From assembly GCF_000829435.1 (NCBI RefSeq), contig NZ_JXRP01000009.1, positions 186,001 through 250,000 of the forward strand: a stretch of DNA of 64,000 nt. The letters run 5' to 3'. Position numbers and translations under genes: made by a program. Below are positions 1-7,507 of this stretch, in pieces. This DNA comes from Jeotgalibacillus soli. Lineage in GTDB: Bacteria; Bacillota; Bacilli; Bacillales; Jeotgalibacillaceae. Position 1 is the stretch's first letter, and each line of letters begins with the position of its first letter. The notes below the pieces were generated by a model. That model was not told the origin of the DNA. It did no database searches and saw nothing but the letters and a program-made list of their open reading frames with translations.

Positions 1-1
1 A

Positions 2-751
2 ATTAGTACCCCAATACCTTTTAAACCAAAAGAAGTAAGCATGGAGAAAAAATCATTTGTTAATTCAATTAAGCTACATGAAGTATCTTTTAAGTATCCA
101 AACCAAGAGAGTTATTCAGTAAAGGACATATCATTAACCATTCCAATTGGACAGGCTGTTGCGTTTATTGGGGAGTCAGGTGCCGGGAAATCTACTTTAG
201 TTGATATCATTCTAGGATTACTGCACCCCGAAAAAGGGACGATTTCTATTGATGGAAAAAATCTGCTTGATCAAAAAAGACTATGGCAACAGAAAATAGG
301 ATATATTCCACAATCCATTTTTTTATGTGACGATACAATACGCAGTAATGTAGCTTTTGGAGTTGAAAGAGGACAGATTGATGATCAAACAGTATGGAAA
401 GCTTTGGATCAGGCTCAATTAAAGGAATTTGTTGAATCGCTCCCTGATCAATTAGATACAGAAGTCGGTGAACGAGGAGTAAGGCTTTCTGGTGGTCAAC
501 GTCAACGTATAGGGATTGCGAGAGCATTATATCATAATCCAGAAATACTATTTATGGATGAAGCAACATCAGCATTAGATAATGAAACAGAAAAGGAAAT
601 TATGAAAGCCATTGACGGATTAAAGGGAGAAAAGACTCTAATTATTATCGCTCATAGGTTAAGTACAATTGAAAATTGCGATATAGTCTTTAAAATACAC
701 CAAGGCAGGCTTGTAACAACCGATAAAAAATATAAAAAATCTATTATTTAA
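2..751 (+). CDS. ABC exporter, C-terminal ATP-binding part (5' end outside window)
   Basis: The reading frame is open to the first bases, so the ATG at 41 is probably internal and the gene starts upstream. What is visible is a complete nucleotide-binding domain: Walker A GESGAGKST, signature LSGGQRQR, Walker B ILFMDEATS and the H-loop IIAHRLST. This arrangement is typical of the C-terminal half of type IV exporters with fused membrane and ATPase domains. A GT2 glycosyltransferase follows at 871, so a lipid-linked glycan flippase of the PglK kind is a reasonable guess, but the substrate-determining membrane domain is not in the window. Family call sure; substrate unknown. Confidence 0.85.
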   Translation: MSTPIPFKPKEVSMEKKSFVNSIKLHEVSFKYPNQESYSVKDISLTIPIGQAVAFIGESGAGKSTLVDIILGLLHPEKGTISIDGKNLLDQKRLWQQKIGYIPQSIFLCDDTIRSNVAFGVERGQIDDQTVWKALDQAQLKEFVESLPDQLDTEVGERGVRLSGGQRQRIGIARALYHNPEILFMDEATSALDNETEKEIMKAIDGLKGEKTLIIIAHRLSTIENCDIVFKIHQGRLVTTDKKYKKSII

Positions 752-870
752 CAATGAATGAAACTATTAATATTCATAAAATATTGGACGGAATAATCCT
801 AGGGTAGTTACCCATCCTATTAACAATTTCGTTATACGTATTAATTTGGGTTATAAGAGGAGGATCTGCT

Positions 871-1908
871 ATGGGGTTGCCAGAAATAAGCATTATTGTA
901 CCAGTGTACAAAAGTGAGCAATTTTTATCAAAATGCATAAATTCTATAATAAACCAAACTTTTAAACCTATTGAAATTATCCTAATTAATGATGGATCGC
1001 CGGATAAGAGCGGAGAAATTTGTGATGAATACGCTAAAAAGGATAATAGAATAAAAGTTATTCATCAAAAAAATGAAGGAGTCAGTGTAGCAAGAAACGT
1101 AGGGATTATGACTAGTAAGAGCAAATATATTATGTTTTCTGATGCTGATGATTATGCAGAACCTAATTGGTGTGAAAAAATGTATAATAATGCAATAAAA
1201 CATAAAGATTCATTAGTATTGAGTGGATATTCAGTTCATCGAGAAAAGTTAGGAAGAGAAAATAAAACTACAATCAAAAGTTATATTTATGGAAATTGTG
1301 AAAGAATAAGAAAAAAAGATTTTTACTCTCTTTATGAAAAATATTTGTTAAATACACCCTGTAACAAAATTTATTTATCAAGAATAATTAAAGAAAATAA
1401 CATTAACTTTGATAGAAAATTAAGTTTAGGTGAAGACTTATTATTTAACCTTGACTATTTAAAAAAAGTTAATAATGAAATTTTAATTATAAATGAACCT
1501 TTGTATAATTACATTAGAAGAGACAGAGAAAGTCTCGATAACAAATACTATAAAAATCTTATTAATATATACATCAGGTTATATGAGGAGTTATACAGCA
1601 GTATGCTAAGATTTGGTACAGATATAGATTGTAAAAAAAGTGCATTTTACAATTCGTATTTTGGTATGCTAAATAGTACACTTGAAAATACATTTAGCAA
1701 GGAGTCTAACCTCTCTTTTATAGAAAAAATTAGATTTAATACAGGTATATTAAAAAGTTATGAATTTAAAAAGGCTTTAAAAAATGCTAGCTTGGATGGA
1801 TATAATAGAAGATACATTGATTTATTGAAATTAGAAAATTATTTTTTAGTTTACTTTTTGAAGAAAATAGTAAATATTAAAAATAAAATACGGGTAAATA
1901 AGTATTAG
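871..1908 (+). CDS. Glycosyltransferase family 2
   Basis: 345 residues behind a strong GAGGAGG ribosome binding site. The N-terminus has the GT-A fold signature of GT2 enzymes: ISIIVPVYKSEQFL, then INDGSPDKSGEICDEYA, then a nucleotide-sugar/metal site in MFSDADDYAEP (DxD-like). The C-terminal half (about 200-345) is Lys/Asn/Tyr-rich and less conserved, as in capsule or teichoic-acid decorating transferases. It would transfer a sugar from a nucleotide donor to a surface glycan acceptor on the cytoplasmic side. It is very AT-rich, like the ABC fragment before it, which suggests an acquired glycan locus. Donor and acceptor cannot be read from sequence. Confidence 0.88.
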   Translation: MGLPEISIIVPVYKSEQFLSKCINSIINQTFKPIEIILINDGSPDKSGEICDEYAKKDNRIKVIHQKNEGVSVARNVGIMTSKSKYIMFSDADDYAEPNWCEKMYNNAIKHKDSLVLSGYSVHREKLGRENKTTIKSYIYGNCERIRKKDFYSLYEKYLLNTPCNKIYLSRIIKENNINFDRKLSLGEDLLFNLDYLKKVNNEILIINEPLYNYIRRDRESLDNKYYKNLINIYIRLYEELYSSMLRFGTDIDCKKSAFYNSYFGMLNSTLENTFSKESNLSFIEKIRFNTGILKSYEFKKALKNASLDGYNRRYIDLLKLENYFLVYFLKKIVNIKNKIRVNKY

Positions 1909-1991
1909 TATACATTGATGTAAACTATCGGTTACTGCCTATGGGTAAAGGTAAATAAATTTTTCCTTGATTCTACCGGCCTTGACGGTGA

Positions 1992-2102
1992 TCAATAGAA
2001 GGTAAGCTTATTCCAATGCAGTTGAACAAGTTAGACGACTGTTACTCTAGAAATTCCGAGGACTTCATATCACCTGAACCTGATACGATTCCCGTTAGAT
2101 AA
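1992..2102 (+). other. Possible 3' relic of a lost gene
   Basis: Within the gap between the glycosyltransferase and the next gene there is a stretch of noticeably higher GC than its surroundings. One frame stays open from a stop at 1989 to TAA at 2100 and encodes about 36 residues ending SEDFISPEPDTIPVR, which has protein-like composition. There is no ribosome binding site or convincing start. It may be the tail of a deleted gene; I cannot name the family. Confidence 0.25.
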
Positions 2103-2173
2103 AATAATATTAGCTAAATTTATATTTGTTTCCCACCAACGAATAGAAGGGGAGTTTCTTAGATAGGATAAAG

Positions 2174-2752
2174 ATGGTATTACGTAGGCAAATTTTTAAA
2201 TATTATATTTTGAGATCAATGTGGAACAATATTGTCACATTAAGAAATAAATATCGGTTTGAGCATTGGAGAATTTATAATAAACTTTATTATTCATATT
2301 TAACCAGAATAAGAGGATATAAAAAAGTAGTATTTGATAAAGAAATAAAAAATTGAATATTCGAAATATTTTTAAAAAAAGATACAAAAACAATAATAAA
2401 AATTATTAGGAGAGACAACGCTAATAGCTATAGATTTTATCGTAATATAAAAAATAAAATAAATTATCAACAGTATTATGATATCTTAGCATCTGCATCT
2501 AATATGGAATTGTTAGGTGAGCACATTTCTAGAATAGTGAAAATCTCTAGAGATGGTGGTTATGAATATCCATATATTAATGGTCAAAATTTGAAAATAT
2601 TAATGATGCAATTATCCGCCGGAGAATATAAGCTGAGAGACAAGGAATATATTGAATTGTTATTAGCAATTGAAAAATTATATAATAGATTAAGGGATTA
2701 TGATAAAAAACATGAATTAATTAAATTATGTAATGAGGGATTTTATCTATGA
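2174..2752 (+). pseudogene. Unknown gene split by one in-frame TGA
   Basis: An ATG at 2174, behind AGGAT, opens a frame that hits TGA at 2354-2356 and then continues in the same frame without another stop to TGA at 2750-2752. Read through, it encodes 192 residues: a basic, aromatic N-terminal part (RRQIFKYYILRSMW) and a more acidic helical C-terminal part. The last four bases (ATGA) overlap the start of the phosphoesterase gene, a translational-coupling layout expected of a once-intact operon gene. Possible readings are a recent nonsense mutation (TGG to TGA would restore Trp), a sequencing error, or two separate small proteins of 60 and about 82 residues. Function not recognised. Confidence 0.5.
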
Positions 2753-3468
2753 AACTTGCATTTATTTCAGACATTCACGGAAACGCAATTGCATTAGAAT
2801 CTGTTCTCAAAGATCTCAAAAAAAGGAACGTAGATCAGATCTTTGTCCTTGGAGATATCTGCTACAGAGGTCCAGAACCTAAACGCGCACTTGAGTTAGT
2901 TCAGTCTTTAAATACAGAAGTAATTAAAGGAAATGCAGATGAGTGGGTAGTTCGAGGGGTTGAAGAAGGTGAAGTGCCAAACCAGGCTCTTGAGATGATG
3001 AATAAAGAAAGAGATTGGACTTTATCTCAACTTAATGAAGAGAATATTAACTACCTTCAAAATCTTCCGCAGGAACTAAATTTAGAGTATGGACGAATTA
3101 AGATACATGCATTTCATGCGACGCCAGCTAGTTTATTTGATGTCGTGCTGCCATTTGAAGAGGATACTGTAATTGAAGATAAATTAATGGTTAATTCAGA
3201 TGCTGATATATATGTATATGGGCATATTCATAAACCTTATATTCGATATATTAACGGGAAGTGTGTGATTAACACAGGAAGTATTGGTTTACCTTTTGAC
3301 GGTCTTACTCAATCATCATATTTGCTTCTTAATATCGATGAAGAAACTGTCCAGTCATCAATTATAAGAGTCTTCTATGACGTTGGAAGTGCTATCGCAA
3401 AATTTAATCAGTTAGACTATCCGAATAAAGAAACAATGGTAAGTATATTGGAAAATGCCAAAATATAA
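2749..3468 (+). CDS. Calcineurin-like metallophosphoesterase (YfcE/diadenosine-tetraphosphatase-like)
   Basis: 239 residues. The metal-binding motifs appear in order: DIHGN (8-12), GDICYRGP (near 36), GNADEW (near 60), HAFHATP and the C-terminal GHIHKPY with a following INTGSIGLP. These mark a cytosolic two-metal phosphodiesterase/phosphatase of the YfcE-MJ0936 group. The start codon overlaps the stop of the preceding broken gene (ATGA), so the two were translated together. A perfect hairpin terminator follows. The substrate (nucleotide or phosphodiester) is not evident. Confidence 0.85.
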   Translation: MKLAFISDIHGNAIALESVLKDLKKRNVDQIFVLGDICYRGPEPKRALELVQSLNTEVIKGNADEWVVRGVEEGEVPNQALEMMNKERDWTLSQLNEENINYLQNLPQELNLEYGRIKIHAFHATPASLFDVVLPFEEDTVIEDKLMVNSDADIYVYGHIHKPYIRYINGKCVINTGSIGLPFDGLTQSSYLLLNIDEETVQSSIIRVFYDVGSAIAKFNQLDYPNKETMVSILENAKI

Positions 3469-3492
3469 TCTATGTCGATGTGAAAATTCTTG

Positions 3493-3539
3493 AACATAAA
3501 AAAGTATCTCAACTTATAGTTGAGATACTTTTTTATGTT
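3493..3539 (+). terminator. Rho-independent terminator, long perfect stem
   Basis: Two perfectly complementary 22-base arms (3493-3514 and 3518-3539) around a TAT loop, core GTATCTCAACT/AGTTGAGATAC, flanked by A-run and T-run. It ends the phosphoesterase unit and could work in both directions. Confidence 0.9.
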
Positions 3540-3627
3540 AGACCGTGAGACTGTATGAAAAAATACTAAGCCTGGTTTCTGACGAAAGGATTAGATCATG
3601 AAAAATAAATAAGTACAGGGGGAAACC

Positions 3628-4719
3628 ATGGAGTTTTCGAAAAAAGACATAAAAATGCTTCAAGGGGTAGCTATTTCATTTATGTTATTGCTTCATTTAT
3701 TTGCCAGAAAAGAAATAAATGGTTTATATGAGACGTTTCCAATGATTGGTGAAGTGCCTTTTGTATATTACATAGGGTTATTTGGTGATGCATGTGTACC
3801 GATGTATTTATTTGCGAGTGGCTATGGTCTTTATATGAGTTTAGGAATGAAAAATGCCTTATCAATAAAAAAGAAAAATTTCATCCGTATTCTTAAACTT
3901 TTAATAAATTTTTGGATCATCCTATTTATGTTTCTTGGTTTAGCTTTTCTTATAGGCAAGCCTGAAGTTTTTTCAGGCGGTTTAAGCAATTTTTTGCTTA
4001 ATTTCTTTTTATTATCTAACTCGTATAATGGGGCCTGGTGGTATTTACAGACGTATGTTATTTTGATCCTCTTAACACCTGTATTAATTAACATTGTTAA
4101 AAAATATAATTCTATAGGCTTATTAATCGTTTCAGGAATGATTTATTTAGTTAGTTATATACAACGAATTAAGTTTGTGATCGATTTTGGCGATAGCTTG
4201 GCAATTAATATGTTAGTAAATGCTGCGGTGCTAGTAGGTACATCACAGCTTGCATTTATAGTTGGATTTATTTTTGCAAAGGAGAAAATCTATTCCTGGC
4301 TTTATAACAAGTTCTATGGCATAAACTATAAAAATTCACTTTGTGCTTTTGGAATACTAGCTTTATTTATTCTTCACGCCTTCTATGAATCAATGATCAT
4401 CGCACCTTTTACAGCAATTGGATTTATATGCCTGTTTAGTCTAATGAATAAAAGGATGTTTATACAAAAAACATTTAACTTTTTAGGTGATCATTCAACA
4501 AACATATGGCTAACTCATATGTTTTTTTATAGTTTGCTATTTCGTGAACTTGTTTTCGCAATTAAATATCCACCTTTAATTTTTGTATGGCTTGTCATTC
4601 TATGTCTTATTTCATCATTTTTGATTAATTCTATTTATAATCCAATCTTGAAAATAATAGACAAAAAGACATTATTGGGAATGGAGAGGAGCCGTATCTC
4701 TGTTCAAAAGTCAGGTTAA
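3628..4719 (+). CDS. Acyltransferase family 3 membrane protein
   Basis: 363 residues with about ten hydrophobic segments, beginning with the family's first helix that carries the conserved catalytic-type His (LLLHLF, His23). GGGGGAAACC directly precedes the ATG. The family moves acetyl, succinyl or other acyl groups across or onto extracytoplasmic glycans, lipids or antibiotics. Here it stands alone between a terminator and the lasso cluster, downstream of glycan-type genes, so O-acetylation of a surface polymer is the simplest guess. It might also be unrelated to either neighbour. Confidence 0.82.
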   Translation: MEFSKKDIKMLQGVAISFMLLLHLFARKEINGLYETFPMIGEVPFVYYIGLFGDACVPMYLFASGYGLYMSLGMKNALSIKKKNFIRILKLLINFWIILFMFLGLAFLIGKPEVFSGGLSNFLLNFFLLSNSYNGAWWYLQTYVILILLTPVLINIVKKYNSIGLLIVSGMIYLVSYIQRIKFVIDFGDSLAINMLVNAAVLVGTSQLAFIVGFIFAKEKIYSWLYNKFYGINYKNSLCAFGILALFILHAFYESMIIAPFTAIGFICLFSLMNKRMFIQKTFNFLGDHSTNIWLTHMFFYSLLFRELVFAIKYPPLIFVWLVILCLISSFLINSIYNPILKIIDKKTLLGMERSRISVQKSG

Positions 4720-4909
4720 ACAATTTCATTAAATTACCTAGTAGTCTGTATTGGGGGATTCAGATAAATCCTTAGAAAGTAGAATACAGCTCAATAGTCA
4801 ATAGTTTAAACATTATTCACTGTTTAATATTTTGTAGATTAATGTCGCCAAAAATTTTCTAATAATAAATGTAAAATAGCTATTGCGTTAATTATGAAAA
4901 TACCTTATT

Positions 4910-4925
4910 GTTCTTTATATAGAAC
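4910..4925. promoter_or_regulatory. GTTCT-N6-AGAAC palindrome, lasso cluster site 1
   Basis: GTTCTTTATATAGAAC, preceded by TTATT. The same 16 bases occur again at 7363-7378 in front of the kinase operon, and a related longer palindrome lies at 5013-5038. Interpreted as binding site for a dedicated regulator; the regulator is not identified. Confidence 0.55.
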
Positions 4926-5012
4926 GAAAGATTCTTAGGTTTAAACACTATTTAAAAAATAAAGGAATTAAACTTACTTGAATATTAATGAATAAGTTGA
5001 GTTTTTATACAG

Positions 5013-5038
5013 TTATTGTTCTTATTTAAGAACAATAA
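5013..5038. promoter_or_regulatory. 26-bp palindrome, lasso cluster site 2
   Basis: Perfect inverted repeat with 12-base arms TTATTGTTCTTA and TAAGAACAATAA around TT, 36 bases before the cyclase start. It contains the same GTTCT-N6-AGAAC core as the sites at 4910 and 7363 and shares TTATTGTTCTT with the first. Probably an operator; as RNA it would also form a stem in the leader. Confidence 0.6.
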
Positions 5039-5073
5039 TGAGAATTACATAACTGCGAATCGGAGAGGGTATC

Positions 5074-7014
5074 ATGAGTGCAATCGCTGGCATCTATCAT
5101 TCTAATAAAGAACCTGTACCGATTGAACATATTAGCAGGGTTATGGAATCGTTACAGAAATTCCCTGCTGATGATGTTCAGGTATGGCATAAAGATCATA
5201 TATTCCTTGGCTGCCATGCTCAATGGATCACACTGGAACAGATTGGGGAGCAACTTCCTTATTATGATTATGAGAGACAGCTAGTCATTACTGCTGATGC
5301 CATCATCGATAATCGTAAAGAATTATTTGACCTATTGCAGGTGGATCACAGGCGAAGAAAGCAGATGCCTGACAGTCAGTTAATCTTGCTTGCTTATGAC
5401 AAATGGGGAGAAGATTCACCAAAGTATTTAATTGGTGATTTTGCTTATATGATTTGGGACGAGAAAAAACAAAAACTTTTCGGTGCTAGAGATATCTCAG
5501 GTTATCGAACGCTATATTATTACTGGAATCAGTCTCAATTTCGCTTTTGCACAACGATAGAGCCGTTACTGGCACTCCCTTTTGTGAAAAAACAACTAAA
5601 TGAACAATGGCTTGCGGAATATTTAGCGATTTCTGGATCAATTGATACAGTGGATGCCTTATCAACACCTTACAAAAATATTGATCAAATACCGCCTTCT
5701 CATAGTATTTCCGTAGAAGGAGAGAAAGTAAAGCTAACTAGGTACGGCAGATTGTATTCAGGCGACTCGTTAAAACTAAAATCAAATGAGGAGTATGTAG
5801 AAGCATTTCAAGAAGTTTTTCAAAAAGCGGTTACATCAAAATTGCGTACTCACCGCAATGTAGGTGCTCAATTGAGTGGCGGATTGGATTCAGGTGCTGT
5901 TGTTGGCTTTGCTGCAAAAGCTATGCGAGAGGGAAAAAAAAGCTTGCATACTTTTAGTTATATTCCAACAAAGGATTTTAAGGATTTTACACATAAACGC
6001 TTAATAGCTAATGAGAGACCATATATTAAAAAAACGGTTGAATATGTAGGAGGAATTAGTGATCACTACATAGATTTTGAAGGAAAGAATTCTTACTCAG
6101 ATATTGAAAGTTTACTAGACATTATGGAGATGCCTTATAAATTCTTTGAGAGTTCGTTTTGGTTAAAAGGAATGTTTGAGAAGTCTTCTGAAGAAGGAGT
6201 AGGAGTATTATTAAACGGTGATCGAGGGAATTTCACCATTTCATGGGGTTCTGCGCTAGACTATTACGCCATACTTCTTAAGAAGCTAAAGTGGGTGCGC
6301 CTCTTGCAAGAATTAAATCAATATAGCAGAAAAGTAGGAGGACCTAGATTACGCCGTTTGCCAGTAATTGCAAGAATAGGATTCCCGCCTATTGGACAAA
6401 TACTCCCAAAAGGGAAGCCGTATCAACTTCCTAGGCTAATTAACTCAGAATTTGCTGAGCACACTAGGGTTTTCGAAAAGCTAAAACAACACGGCATTGG
6501 TTATTCGGGCCGGCTATCTGCAACTAATATATATGATGAAAGACGAACTCTATTTGAGAATATCTTTCCTTGGAATGCAGGTAACACACTTTCCACAAAA
6601 TTATCTTTACGTTACTCGTTATGGAAACGTGACCCAACCAACGATATACGGGTAGTACGATTTTGTTTATCGGTTCCAGAAGAACAGTTTATTCAAAATG
6701 GGGTAGATAGGTCTCTGATTAGAAGATCTACAAAAAATTTATTACCTGATTCAATTAGACTAAACCAGCATACTCGGGGTGTACAGGGTGTAGATTGGGT
6801 CCATAGAATGGTTCCTCACTGGGAAGCGTTTGTTGATGAAGCAGAGCAGCTTAGTATGGATGACCGTATGAGAAATTACATAGATGATCAAGTGATCAAA
6901 ACAGCTTTATTAAAGGTTAAAGAAGGACCTCGACCTGAATATGCGACTGATCCGGATTATAAAATTTTAATGCGTAGTTTAATCGTACATCGGTATATTA
7001 GAAAGATTTCTTGA
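5074..7014 (+). CDS. Lasso peptide cyclase (asparagine synthetase-like, C protein)
   Basis: 646 residues, the usual size of lasso macrolactam synthetases. The N-terminal half resembles the glutamine amidotransferase domain of AsnB but starts MSAIAGIY, with Ser in place of the catalytic Cys2, so no glutaminase activity is expected. The C-terminal synthetase domain has the ATP-pyrophosphatase loop LSGGLDSG near residue 269. In this family the enzyme adenylates the side-chain carboxylate of the core Asp/Glu and closes the ring on the new N-terminal amine. It begins the cluster, after two operator-like palindromes, and its stop lies 14 bases before the precursor start. Call is firm from both domain order and context. 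Confidence 0.93.
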   Translation: MSAIAGIYHSNKEPVPIEHISRVMESLQKFPADDVQVWHKDHIFLGCHAQWITLEQIGEQLPYYDYERQLVITADAIIDNRKELFDLLQVDHRRRKQMPDSQLILLAYDKWGEDSPKYLIGDFAYMIWDEKKQKLFGARDISGYRTLYYYWNQSQFRFCTTIEPLLALPFVKKQLNEQWLAEYLAISGSIDTVDALSTPYKNIDQIPPSHSISVEGEKVKLTRYGRLYSGDSLKLKSNEEYVEAFQEVFQKAVTSKLRTHRNVGAQLSGGLDSGAVVGFAAKAMREGKKSLHTFSYIPTKDFKDFTHKRLIANERPYIKKTVEYVGGISDHYIDFEGKNSYSDIESLLDIMEMPYKFFESSFWLKGMFEKSSEEGVGVLLNGDRGNFTISWGSALDYYAILLKKLKWVRLLQELNQYSRKVGGPRLRRLPVIARIGFPPIGQILPKGKPYQLPRLINSEFAEHTRVFEKLKQHGIGYSGRLSATNIYDERRTLFENIFPWNAGNTLSTKLSLRYSLWKRDPTNDIRVVRFCLSVPEEQFIQNGVDRSLIRRSTKNLLPDSIRLNQHTRGVQGVDWVHRMVPHWEAFVDEAEQLSMDDRMRNYIDDQVIKTALLKVKEGPRPEYATDPDYKILMRSLIVHRYIRKIS

Positions 7015-7028
7015 GAGGAGGTGATAGT

Positions 7029-7160
7029 ATGAAAAAACAATGGGAGATGCCAACACTTGAAGTGCTTGAAGTGAAGATGACCATGCTTGGACGTGAAGGA
7101 GAATTTACAGATGCTGATTTCGATGCTCATACACCATTTTTAGAATTAACTTTTAGCTAA
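7029..7160 (+). CDS. Lasso peptide precursor (paeninodin-type, A protein)
   Basis: 43 codons behind a near-perfect GAGGAGGTGAT ribosome binding site. Leader residues 1-19 contain WEMPTLEVLEV, the YxxPxL recognition pattern with Trp for Tyr, and end in Thr18-Met19, placing Thr at the -2 position required for cleavage. The predicted core is residues 20-43 (24 residues), starting LGREGEFTD: Leu1 to Asp9 gives a 9-residue ring. The tail, ADFDAHTPFLELTFS, ends in Ser43, the residue phosphorylated by PadeK/ThcoK-type kinases, and such a kinase is encoded next. If cleavage occurred one residue later, Gly would start an 8-residue ring; the Thr-2 rule favours Leu. The tail is acidic and aromatic with bulky Phe37, Leu38 and Phe42 as possible plugs. 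Confidence 0.9.
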   Translation: MKKQWEMPTLEVLEVKMTMLGREGEFTDADFDAHTPFLELTFS

Positions 7161-7252
7161 TACTAAGGACACTAGTGAACAAACGAAATTATTAATTTTG
7201 TTCAATTATTCAAATCTGCTATGATTTGAACCCTTAACTTTATTACTTCTAT

Positions 7253-7294
7253 AGTAAAGCTCCTATATGTCAATAAGAGTATAGGAGCTTTACT
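7253..7294 (+). terminator. Hairpin after lasso precursor gene
   Basis: Perfect 14-base arms AGTAAAGCTCCTAT (7253-7266) and ATAGGAGCTTTACT (7281-7294) with a 14-base loop. No long T-run follows, so it may act as a partial terminator or 3' stabiliser of the cyclase-precursor transcript rather than a full stop. Confidence 0.55.
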
Positions 7295-7362
7295 GCTTAT
7301 TGAGTATATTTACTACCTAAAGTCATAGAAAATAAAATAATACTGTTCATTATATTTATTCG

Positions 7363-7378
7363 GTTCTTTATATAGAAC
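7363..7378. promoter_or_regulatory. GTTCT-N6-AGAAC palindrome, lasso cluster site 3
   Basis: Exact copy of the 16-base site at 4910 (GTTCTTTATATAGAAC), 129 bases before the kinase start codon. Its presence before both halves of the cluster suggests common control. Confidence 0.55.
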
Positions 7379-7507
7379 GTTTTAATTAGTGAAATTAAAC
7401 TCTGGTTAATTGCCATTTTACTCATATTTAATTTATAAAGTATAGGTCATTTGCTCATAAAAGGTAATTTCTGAAATAAAAATATGCTACTGGAGGCAAT
7501 GTGATAG

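Larger units (their letters stand above)
4720..5073 (+). other. Regulatory gap before lasso cluster
   Basis: 354 bases without a credible gene. They contain two GTTCT-N6-AGAAC palindromes (annotated separately) and a possible weak promoter: TTGAGT at 4997-5002, 17 bases, TCTTAT at 5020-5025, which would overlap the second palindrome. A tiny 13-codon frame at 4988 lacks a ribosome binding site. Confidence 0.5.
7161..7507 (+). other. Intergenic region between precursor and kinase operon
   Basis: 347 bases with no gene. They hold a large hairpin at 7253-7294 and the third GTTCT palindrome at 7363-7378, so the downstream genes probably have their own promoter. An additional imperfect inverted repeat (GAACAAA near 7174, TTTTGTTC near 7194) is present. 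Confidence 0.5.

Noticed and set aside
4988..5029. 13-codon hydrophobic frame (MNKLSFYTVIVLI) before the lasso cyclase as a leader peptide
   Set aside because: No ribosome binding site, and it is largely made of the operator palindrome.
7161..7507. A second lasso precursor in the gap after the first
   Set aside because: No frame with a ribosome site and a leader/Thr-2/Asp-9 pattern was found; the short ATG frames stop within a few codons.
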